Origin: Eubacterium sp. AF16-48
GTDB lineage: Bacteria; Bacillota; Clostridia; Lachnospirales; Lachnospiraceae
NCBI RefSeq assembly: GCF_003479405.1
Contig: NZ_QUHB01000021.1
Coordinates: 2,662 to 8,357 of the forward strand
Reading direction: 5' to 3'
DNA length: 5,696 nt
The translations under genes and the position numbers were made by a program. Position 1 is the stretch's first letter; the number at the start of each line of letters is the position of its first letter. Below, piece by piece: positions 1 to 5,642 of the stretch. The notes below the pieces were generated by a model that had not been told where the DNA came from, ran no database searches, and saw only the letters and a list, made by a program, of their open reading frames with translations.

Positions 1-266
1 GTATAGCCTGCTTTTTCATATTTTTTTATATAATCTTGTATGTCACTATGACCGATAAACAATGTAGAATGACTATCTTCATCATCATTTACTTCAACGG
101 TAAAACCGTCACTTAATCTCAACCATACGGCAACTGTTTGTGGCAATTCCTTTATGCCATAACCATACTCACTTAAATACTTATATATACATATCGAGTT
201 AATTCCTATGAACAACACAACTATTGCAAAAATAACCAAAATTGGTTTAATCCACGTTTTTTTCAT
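1..266 (-). CDS. Small membrane-anchored protein, candidate immunity protein for the RHS toxin (partial, C-terminus outside window)
   Basis: The frame is open from the ATG at 266 to the window edge, giving 88 complete codons and no stop. The protein starts MKKTWIKP, has one hydrophobic helix at about residues 8-28, and then a polar segment rich in acidic residues (for example NDDEDS at 60-65). Positive residues before the helix predict the N-terminus inside and the rest outside the membrane. Cys26 does not sit in a proper lipobox, so a membrane anchor is more likely than a lipoprotein. It starts 49 bases after the stop of the RHS gene, on the same strand and with no visible terminator between, so co-transcription is likely. 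I recognise no family. The immunity role is inferred from position (as WapI follows WapA), small size and topology, since an outward-facing protein could block a wall-acting toxin. It could instead be an unrelated small membrane protein. Confidence 0.8.
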   Translation of the reverse strand, partial: MKKTWIKPILVIFAIVVLFIGINSICIYKYLSEYGYGIKELPQTVAVWLRLSDGFTVEVNDDEDSHSTLFIGHSDIQDYIKKYEKAGY

Positions 267-273
267 TATATAT

Positions 274-280
274 CTCCTTT
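274..280 (-). promoter_or_regulatory. Ribosome binding site of the candidate immunity gene
   Basis: On the minus strand this reads AAAGGAG, followed by a 7-base ATATATA spacer and ATG. It is a near-ideal Shine-Dalgarno sequence and fixes the start at 266. It is stronger than expected for a chance ORF, which supports the downstream frame being a real gene. Confidence 0.85.
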
Positions 281-315
281 ATTTCATCACCTTAAACTTA
301 ATATCAACTTAAAAT

Positions 316-3300
316 TTACATGTAAAATTTACCTTTGTTTTTTATATGACAAATTTCTACATGACAATAATCTCTATTTTTGTTTAATCTTCCCATTAAA
401 CTTTTATCTAAACAATTATCAGTATGCCCGGAATATAATATATCATTTTTTTTCACATGACTAATAATTGCTGTATGTGTATATTTCTTTTTTTCCCTAT
501 TATAAAAATATATTATATCACCCACCTGTGGATTAAATGATTTAATCATTTTCTCCATATATTCTTTAGTAACTTTATCACTCGTTTCACGATTTATTGT
601 TGTAAAATTACCCATAAGTTTTGAACGAACAAATTTTCTATTCTCTAATACCGTTGTCCATGATGTAGTATATTCTCCAAAACAATCGTTTACATAATGA
701 AAATACCAACCAGAACTTTTTTCTACCATTGGTACATTTGCTGCATACAAAACCTGAGATGCATAATTAGTACAATCAGAACAAAAATATAAATAGTCAG
801 GGTTTGGATTATTATAATATTTTACCATATATTGTCTAGCCTTAGATCTATTATATTTAAATGAATATTTCTTTTTATGACTTGCATTTCCAGTTGGATC
901 AAGATTACTAATAGGATTACCATTACAATAACAATATAAGTTATCCTTTGATATCACATTATCAGCTATACCAATATACCTTACATCATCCGCATTAACA
1001 AATCTTCCAACTTCCGCATCATAATATCTACTTTGAAGGTAATAGAATCCACTCTCGCTGTCATGATAATAGCCTCTATAAGTGATATGATTCAATGCAT
1101 ATGGTGTTTCATTTCCTTCATAACAGAAAGTATCCGTCACATTTCCCCATGCATCATATGCATATGTTGCAATCTCTGCACCTCTTGAATCAAGAAGTCC
1201 GATTACATCCCCCTGCATATTCTTTTCGAAGTAAATTCTTGTCTTCTTAAGGCTCTGATCTATGTCATTTATCTGACTATACTCAAAACCTGTCATTTCG
1301 TCATTTCCGTTATAGAAGTACCAGATGTCATATTTCTTTCCTGTTGCCTTGTATGTTACTGTCTCTCTTATAAGTTTTGTTTCATCCCATTCATAATCAG
1401 TGGATGTTGTATTTGTTTCCTTATAGGTTCGAAGTCCATCCTGATTATACCTATAAGTGATTTCTGAATTATCTTTCAAAGTCATCTTTGAAAGCTGTCT
1501 GCCTCTTGTCCATTCAAAGCTTTTTCCATCTATATAATTAACCGGATTTCCAAGTCCGTCATATGTTATATCTTCTCCATCATATTTAGTAAGCTGATCC
1601 GCCCAATCACTGTTTTTGTAACTATACTCCTTATCCTTTACGTTTGTGAGGCTTCCGTCCTCATTTATCGTTTTAAAATGTTTTGCATTAACATTTCCTG
1701 TGCTTGAATATCCATATGTACAGCCTGTATTGTTTGTATAATCCAGTTCCTTTGTAAGCCTTCCATGAACATCATAAGCATACTCATACATCTTTTTACC
1801 ATTCTGCTTTATTGCTGTTATGTTGCCTGCAAGGTCGTATGTATACTCAAATTCCTTGTCTTCACCATACATACCTATGCTATAGGTTGTTTTTGTATCT
1901 GACACTTCTTTCTGCTCACTACTTAAAATATCCTTTTTATAAAGCTGTGAATATAGCCTTGTGTTAATCGTCCTTCCCTCATCTGATAATTCCATTGTAA
2001 GACTATCATTATTATATAATTTATCTGTTATGACCGTTTTATTTTCATCCGATATATCTGCTTTATGTGATGTCTTATATGTTACGCACTTTCCTTCAAT
2101 GTCTTTAAAAGTATAGGAAATATCCGTATCCGTTATATTTCCTTCCTCATCCTCAACTGTTTTTATATCCTTTATAAATCCATCACTTCGTGATACCTTT
2201 ACCGTATTATCATTGTAAATATAATCATAACTTACATCTTCACTGCCGGTTTTATCTGTAAGCTTAAGGAGTTGTCCTTCACTATTGTATTTCATTATGT
2301 ATGAATATGTGGTATCTTCATTATAATATATTTTTGATTCTGTCGCCACTGAATTAATATTATTTTCATCAGCTTTTATTTCTGAAACCACTGTTTTTAT
2401 TTTTTGACCATTTCCATACGATACTACATTCTCTGTCTCATCAACAACTTCTCCTTCTTCAATATTTGTAGTGTCACCATTTTCGCCCTTATTGTCTTCA
2501 AGAATATTTTTACTATAATTTACAAGAGGAATATTTCCCACCATAAGGGATGTCATTTCTCCGTCATTATAAGACATTGTGTATTTTGTTTTCTGGTCAC
2601 ATATGTATGTAACATTTCCGTCACTATCATATGTATATGTTATGCATATTGTATGTTCTCTGTCCTTTGAATTTTCTTCTATGATTGCCGTATTGTTCCC
2701 TTTTTCATCATAGAAATATTTTACGGTCTTGTTTAATGTGTCATCACCGTAATTCGTAGTTATCTTTTTTATATCACCACGATATATGTTTACTATATAA
2801 GTTGCGGTTACTCCATTTTCAGTTTCTGAATATTCATGGTCATAAAGTCCCTTGTGTACCTGAGCGGAGTACGCTCCAAGCCTGTCAGTTCCCTTGAGCT
2901 GTGGATTATCTGTTTTTCTCGGATCTGTTTCTTCAAGTTCGTCTGAATCATTTCTCTCATCAAAATCCGAATCTTTCAACCATGGGTCTGTTCCTTTCAC
3001 ATATTCTTCCAAATCACTTAATCCATCTTCGTCACTGTCTTTTCCATCTTCATTCTTTATTGCAGGATCTGTACCAAGGGTAAATACCTCATATCCATCT
3101 GGCAGTCCATCATTATCCGTATCTAAATCATATATCTTGTTTCCTTGTGAATCTGTGCCTGTTGTCTCATTCCACAGTGTCTTAAAATCCCATATTTCAT
3201 AGCCGTCTTCAAGTCCGTCCCCATCGGTGTCTCTTATAACCGGTCCATAGGAAACATCTATTACATCATTTCCATTCTCATCCTGCTTTGTTTCTGTTAC

Positions 3301-5124
3301 CCTATCAAATGAAACTATATTGCTTAGTATATCATCTTCCCCTGTAACAATATCCTCATCTTGATTTTTTAATATAGCAAGAACCCTGAAATCTGTTTTC
3401 TCTGTATTATCTGAACATTTATAAGCATATTCCGTACCATACGTTATTCCAACAGATTCAAAGCTTCCTTCATTCTCCCTCACATATACTTGGTATACAT
3501 CTGCATCTTCATATGCTTCCCACTGAAGGTCAATCTCTGTTTCATCTTCGTTTTCATCATCAGCTCCGCTTATGACGAAACTTCCATCATACTTTGCATT
3601 GATATTCTCAGTTTCGCTATATCCCACATAAAAGATAGGTCTTTTCTCTTCTGCTGGTCCATAAAAGGTCACATAATTGCCATTGTTCGTATTTTCCGTC
3701 TTTAATGCTATACCACAGGATGCAATCTTTTCTGCTGCAACTTCCCTTACAATATCAGTCATATACAGCGCAATTCTGTCATCGATCTTATTATCTTCAC
3801 ACTTATATATTCCATACTTTTTCGTTCCAACTTCAGCTTTTCCACCCTTATACATACTCATAAAATCACAAGAACTTTCTGCATTTCTAATGCTGATTTC
3901 CGGAGTTCCCCCTATTTCAGCTATGACGGGTTCAAATACCGCATAATTAACTGTCTTTCCTTTTAATGCATTAATCACATCAGAACAGAGAATGAATGCC
4001 GTCTGCCCATAACCTTCTGAATCTATTCCCGTGTAAAAGCGATATGAACCGGGAATTGCATGTGCGTTACTTGGATTTTCATTATAAGAATTAATGTTTG
4101 AACTCTTGGTTGCATCCCAGTAAACGCTCGGATCTACTGTAATCGGATACTTGCTTTCATCATTTAAATAATCACTGTTTACAGTCAATTTTACGATATA
4201 TGTATCATCTTCCACTTTTTCCAGTTTCATTTTTACATCATCATAGGATTTATTTCCCTGTGCATCGCTTACGTATGGTGCCGATATTGATGCAACAACA
4301 TTTCCATTCTTTTTGTCCGTTAATAGAATGTAATTGTCATCATACTTCACCGGCTCCATTCCCGTAAAATCATATTTGTATTCAAATGTATTTCTCTCAG
4401 GCTTTTTATCTAATACAATTTCCTCCTTGACACCGTTGTTTAATGATGTGTAAACATACTTTATATTCTGACTTTCGCTTGAATATTCCACTTTGTTACA
4501 GTCTTCACCGTCTTCTTCCTGCGCAATTATTTCTTCTTCATTTGTTAAATATTTCTTTCCCTCTATTTCATTAACGGTCGTTCTGTTTTTACCCTCTTCC
4601 GTTTTGCTTTCTTTATCATCTTCCGACACCGGTGCAAAACATATGGCATATTTTTCACTACTCATGACAATCGGATGTTCTTTGTCTAACTTTTTTGAAA
4701 AATACTGTCTGCTATCTCCTTGTGTATTTACATACTGATACTCCCCTGCATTTAAATTTTCATCATTTTCACATATCACATTTAATTTTTTCTCATCCGT
4801 TCCTGAAATTTCATTAAGCGTATTATCATAGTCTTTCCATCTTCCCTTTTCTTTATATCTGATGTTTTCCCCATATACTTCCATTTTTTTCGAGCCATCA
4901 CTCATCAGATATGTGTTTGTGCTTTCCGTTCTTTCTCCTGTAAGTTCCTTTACAACTGTTACTTTCTCTTTACCCGCATTGCTTTCCGTTCTGTTTTTCT
5001 GTGCGGCATAAACTGAATCTGCCATTGTGTCAAGATTTAATCCTGTTACCATCAGTGCAATAATCAAAATAAAAGATATTGTCCTTTTTCCTGTTTTTCT
5101 CATATGTTTCTTCTTTTCTTTCAT
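316..5124 (-). CDS. Secreted RHS/YD-repeat polymorphic toxin with C-terminal Amidase_6-like tip
   Basis: This is a 1602-residue exported protein of the WapA-like RHS class. The start at 5124 is chosen because GGGAGG lies 9 bases upstream; Met8 would be too far from it. The order is: signal peptide 1-41 (basic start, hydrophobic 16-28, cleavage near VYAA); N-terminal Clostridial RHS module about 55-333 ending in KYPITVDP (326-331); DNRLRE-like beta domain about 335-503; Fn3-like domain about 526-606; four thrombospondin-type-3 calcium motifs 632-735; YD repeats about 790-1348 (for example FEYTYDLAGNITAI at 1092-1105); RHS core 1349-1412 with YRGYYHDSESGFYYLQSRYY and NPISNLDPTG; tip 1413-1602. 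In known RHS proteins the repeats form a shell enclosing the toxic tip. No LPXTG or other wall-sorting signal is visible at the C-terminus, which is the tip itself. Family assignment is secure; contact-dependent killing is inferred. Confidence 0.95.
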   Translation of the reverse strand: MKEKKKHMRKTGKRTISFILIIALMVTGLNLDTMADSVYAAQKNRTESNAGKEKVTVVKELTGERTESTNTYLMSDGSKKMEVYGENIRYKEKGRWKDYDNTLNEISGTDEKKLNVICENDENLNAGEYQYVNTQGDSRQYFSKKLDKEHPIVMSSEKYAICFAPVSEDDKESKTEEGKNRTTVNEIEGKKYLTNEEEIIAQEEDGEDCNKVEYSSESQNIKYVYTSLNNGVKEEIVLDKKPERNTFEYKYDFTGMEPVKYDDNYILLTDKKNGNVVASISAPYVSDAQGNKSYDDVKMKLEKVEDDTYIVKLTVNSDYLNDESKYPITVDPSVYWDATKSSNINSYNENPSNAHAIPGSYRFYTGIDSEGYGQTAFILCSDVINALKGKTVNYAVFEPVIAEIGGTPEISIRNAESSCDFMSMYKGGKAEVGTKKYGIYKCEDNKIDDRIALYMTDIVREVAAEKIASCGIALKTENTNNGNYVTFYGPAEEKRPIFYVGYSETENINAKYDGSFVISGADDENEDETEIDLQWEAYEDADVYQVYVRENEGSFESVGITYGTEYAYKCSDNTEKTDFRVLAILKNQDEDIVTGEDDILSNIVSFDRVTETKQDENGNDVIDVSYGPVIRDTDGDGLEDGYEIWDFKTLWNETTGTDSQGNKIYDLDTDNDGLPDGYEVFTLGTDPAIKNEDGKDSDEDGLSDLEEYVKGTDPWLKDSDFDERNDSDELEETDPRKTDNPQLKGTDRLGAYSAQVHKGLYDHEYSETENGVTATYIVNIYRGDIKKITTNYGDDTLNKTVKYFYDEKGNNTAIIEENSKDREHTICITYTYDSDGNVTYICDQKTKYTMSYNDGEMTSLMVGNIPLVNYSKNILEDNKGENGDTTNIEEGEVVDETENVVSYGNGQKIKTVVSEIKADENNINSVATESKIYYNEDTTYSYIMKYNSEGQLLKLTDKTGSEDVSYDYIYNDNTVKVSRSDGFIKDIKTVEDEEGNITDTDISYTFKDIEGKCVTYKTSHKADISDENKTVITDKLYNNDSLTMELSDEGRTINTRLYSQLYKKDILSSEQKEVSDTKTTYSIGMYGEDKEFEYTYDLAGNITAIKQNGKKMYEYAYDVHGRLTKELDYTNNTGCTYGYSSTGNVNAKHFKTINEDGSLTNVKDKEYSYKNSDWADQLTKYDGEDITYDGLGNPVNYIDGKSFEWTRGRQLSKMTLKDNSEITYRYNQDGLRTYKETNTTSTDYEWDETKLIRETVTYKATGKKYDIWYFYNGNDEMTGFEYSQINDIDQSLKKTRIYFEKNMQGDVIGLLDSRGAEIATYAYDAWGNVTDTFCYEGNETPYALNHITYRGYYHDSESGFYYLQSRYYDAEVGRFVNADDVRYIGIADNVISKDNLYCYCNGNPISNLDPTGNASHKKKYSFKYNRSKARQYMVKYYNNPNPDYLYFCSDCTNYASQVLYAANVPMVEKSSGWYFHYVNDCFGEYTTSWTTVLENRKFVRSKLMGNFTTINRETSDKVTKEYMEKMIKSFNPQVGDIIYFYNREKKKYTHTAIISHVKKNDILYSGHTDNCLDKSLMGRLNKNRDYCHVEICHIKNKGKFYM
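319..888 (-). other. C-terminal toxin module: Amidase_6 / papain-like cysteine hydrolase domain (residues 1413-1602)
   Basis: This is the part of the RHS protein after the core motif DPTG (1409-1412). Residues 1422-1434 (FKYNRSKARQYMV), then NPNPDYLYFCSDCTNYASQ, match the Amidase_6 pattern in which D-C-T-N-F/Y holds the catalytic cysteine, here Cys1451. W1473/Y1474 and SWT (1488-1490), GDIIYFY (1535-1541), YTHTAIISHV with His1550, and SGHTDN with His1567 follow in the family order. His1550 is the expected catalytic base. Relatives are cysteine hydrolases of the NlpC/P60-CHAP superfamily, often acting on peptidoglycan amide bonds, but the substrate here is unknown. Six cysteines occur in 190 residues, which is dense for this protein. 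The DNA is more AT-rich than the core. Fold call is strong; action as an antibacterial toxin is inferred from its position at an RHS tip. Confidence 0.85.
889..1080 (-). other. RHS-associated core domain (residues 1349-1412)
   Basis: This is the hyperconserved end of the RHS shell. It carries YRGYYHDSESGFYYLQSRYY, GRFVNADD (1373-1380) and the closing NPISNLDPTG (1403-1412). In other RHS proteins this core borders the variable toxin and can release it by self-cleavage near DPxGL. Here the residue after DPTG is Asn, not Leu, so cleavage at the usual site is not assured. Confidence 0.92.
1081..2757 (-). repeat. RHS/YD repeat region (about residues 790-1348)
   Basis: These are degenerate protein repeats of the form YxYDxxGNxTxI, not DNA repeats. 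Clear copies include YFYDEKGNNTAI (803-814), YTYDSDGNVTYI (830-841), YTYDLAGNITAI (1094-1105), YAYDVHGRLTKE (1115-1126), ITYDGLGNPVNY (1186-1197), ITYRYNQDGLRTY (1222-1234) and YAYDAWGNVTDT (1321-1332). The stretch about 865-1090 is poor in canonical YD motifs and may be a diverged part of the shell or an inserted segment. Such repeats build a beta-strand spiral that encloses the C-terminal tip. Confidence 0.88.
2920..3231 (-). repeat. Thrombospondin type 3 calcium-binding repeats (residues 632-735)
   Basis: Four aspartate-rich loops are visible: DTDGDGLEDGYE (632-643), DTDNDGLPDGYE (668-679), DSDEDGLSDLEE (696-707) and a degenerate DSDFDERNDSDE (718-729). Two are followed by GTDP and the fourth by ETDP. 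In related secreted proteins such loops bind calcium and stiffen the stalk. They lie between the Fn3-like domain and the YD shell, so they probably act as a calcium-dependent linker. The fourth copy has lost the Gly-Leu of the motif and may not bind calcium. Confidence 0.85.
3307..3549 (-). other. Fibronectin type III-like domain (about residues 526-606)
   Basis: The pattern IDLQWEAYEDADVYQVYVRE followed by a Y-x-C strand and DFRVLAIL resembles an Fn3 fold: the Trp of strand B, the YxVY of strand C and the FRVxA of strand F. It is short and diverged, and is inferred from the motif pattern alone. It would serve as a spacer or adhesive domain on the outside of the cell. Confidence 0.6.
3616..4122 (-). 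other. DNRLRE-like beta-sandwich domain (about residues 335-503)
   Basis: It follows directly after the KYPITVDP motif, as in many Clostridial RHS proteins that carry a DNRLRE domain there. Visible traits are an opening SSNINSYNENPSN, a TGIDSEGYGQTAFILCSDVI strand set, and a late MTDIVREVAAEKIASCGIALK helix and strand. The sequence is diverged and the name motif itself is absent, so the call rests on position and pattern. A role in surface adhesion or assembly is possible. Confidence 0.5.
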
Positions 5125-5216
5125 ATTAACGTACCTCCCATGCTATTTGTTAGCTTATATTTAATTTTGCTAAATATCTTGTATTCACGCATATGGTACC
5201 AATCTACTTTTTTCAT
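5121..5216 (-). CDS. Small ORF of 31 codons, translationally coupled to the RHS gene
   Basis: ATG at 5216 to TGA at 5121 encodes a basic 31-residue peptide starting MKKVDWYHMREY and ending MGGTLI. Its TGA overlaps the RHS start as ATGA (5121-5124), and the RHS ribosome binding site lies inside its last codons, so ribosomes reading it would pass directly onto the RHS start. The preceding small ORF overlaps its own start in the same ATGA fashion. Just upstream is GGGGGTGA, one mismatch from GGAGGTGA, with a rather short 4-base gap. No family is recognised and there is no signal peptide or membrane segment. It may be a leader peptide that sets RHS expression, a tiny protein, or chance. The junction geometry is the main evidence. 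Confidence 0.45.
   Translation of the reverse strand: MKKVDWYHMREYKIFSKIKYKLTNSMGGTLI
5134..5139 (-). promoter_or_regulatory. Ribosome binding site of the RHS toxin gene
   Basis: On the minus strand this reads GGGAGG, 9 bases before the ATG at 5124 (spacer TACGTTAAT). It decides the RHS start and lies within the 31-codon small ORF, which allows translational coupling. Confidence 0.85.
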
Positions 5217-5314
5217 TTCACCCCCACTTGCGTAAGTGTACCCATTTTTTGCGTAAGTGGGAGTTTTTTAGAAAAAACGACAAAAAAAGATATGCCGATT
5301 AAATTAACCAACAT
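5213..5314 (-). CDS. Small ORF of 33 codons with hydrophobic N-terminus, between LytTR and RHS genes
   Basis: ATG at 5314 to TGA at 5213 encodes a peptide beginning MLVNLIGISFFVVFSKK, with a polar tail PLTQKMGTLTQVGVK. The hydrophobic stretch (about residues 2-14) is short but could insert in or lie on the membrane. The start lies 13 bases after the LytTR stop, preceded by AAAGGG with a 4-base gap, and the stop overlaps the next small ORF as ATGA. The 21-base direct repeat in the DNA appears in the peptide as two LTQ units 7 residues apart. Known LytTR regulatory systems pair a LytTR protein with a downstream membrane inhibitor, but this peptide is far shorter than those. It could be a signal peptide, a regulator or a chance frame over an operator. 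I do not recognise it. Confidence 0.4.
   Translation of the reverse strand: MLVNLIGISFFVVFSKKLPLTQKMGTLTQVGVK
5228..5259 (-). promoter_or_regulatory. 21-base-phased direct repeat, candidate LytTR operator
   Basis: On the minus strand CACTTACGCAA occurs at 5259-5249 and again at 5238-5228, an exact 11-base direct repeat with a 21-base period (two helical turns). LytTR proteins such as AgrA, PlnC and VirR bind paired direct repeats on the same helical face, about 21 bases apart. The first unit, read as CCCACTTACGCAA, matches 8 of 11 fixed positions of the VirR box as I recall it, and the second, read as ACACTTACGCAA, about 6 of 10. It lies between a LytTR gene and the RHS gene. I could not find a convincing promoter just downstream, and the repeat also lies inside a small ORF, so operator function is unproven. 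Confidence 0.45.
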
Positions 5315-5327
5315 ACCACCCTTTACT

Positions 5328-5642
5328 CTATTTGCAAGATATCTCTCTTCGCCTCTTTAAATACTGCTTTTTAGTTTCTGAATATCTTCTCTTGCTGATA
5401 TAGGCAAATTCATCATTAGCAAAATATACTGCACTACTATCAAAATTTTTTATTTTATCCAAATTCACCAAATAAGAATTGTGGCATCTGCAAAATCCAA
5501 CACTTTTCAATTGTTTTTCATACTCCGATAAAGTTCCACTGCATTTTATTCTATTATCCGATGTATGTACAACAATGTTTCTCCACTCCGTCTCAATATA
5601 AAGAATATCCCTTATCTTTATATTAATTTCTCCCTTACCCAA
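5328..5642 (-). CDS. LytTR-family DNA-binding domain protein, probably the C-terminal part of a damaged regulator
   Basis: The open frame gives 104 residues to the TAG at 5328. It is almost entirely a LytTR domain: IRDILYIETEWRNIVVHT, then the GTLSEYEKQL helix, the hallmark FCRCHNSYLVNLDKI, and the closing YISKRRYSETKKQYLKRR. Such domains bind direct repeats as the output part of AgrA-, VirR- or LytR-type regulators. The only start in frame is a TTG at 5642 without a ribosome binding site, and it falls within the domain's first strand, so it is unlikely to be the true start. The missing first strand is found in another frame just upstream, which points to a frameshift. A complete response regulator would also have an N-terminal receiver domain, which would lie beyond the window. 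It sits upstream of the RHS locus on the same strand and may regulate it. Confidence 0.75.
   Translation of the reverse strand: MGKGEINIKIRDILYIETEWRNIVVHTSDNRIKCSGTLSEYEKQLKSVGFCRCHNSYLVNLDKIKNFDSSAVYFANDEFAYISKRRYSETKKQYLKRRREISCK

Noticed and set aside
2404..3946. Several plus-strand open frames of 60-102 codons within 2404-3946, and another at 4493-4738
   Set aside because: They lie opposite the RHS coding sequence, have low-complexity Ser/Phe/Ile-rich translations typical of antisense frames, and show no ribosome binding sites or known motifs.
4921..4992. 12-base direct repeat GCTTTCCGTTCT at 4921 and 4981, 60 bases apart
   Set aside because: It encodes RTES twice near the start of the mature RHS protein (residues 45-48 and 65-68). 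It is short and in frame, with no further similarity around it, so a chance or minor duplication.
5154..5206. Weak promoter-like hexamers (TTGGTA, TATAAG) upstream of the RHS gene
   Set aside because: The hexamers do not pair with acceptable spacing, and AT-rich DNA gives such matches often.
5221..5263. Possible transposon end (GTAAG-starting inverted repeat) in the LytTR-RHS interval
   Set aside because: No transposase, target duplication or second end is visible, so an insertion element cannot be supported from this window.
5223..5269. Inverted repeat CCCACTT / AAGTGGG followed by six T on the plus strand, terminator-like
   Set aside because: The loop is 25 bases long, no plus-strand gene precedes it, and the same bases are better explained by the direct repeat. 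On the minus strand there is no T run after it, so it would not end LytTR transcription.
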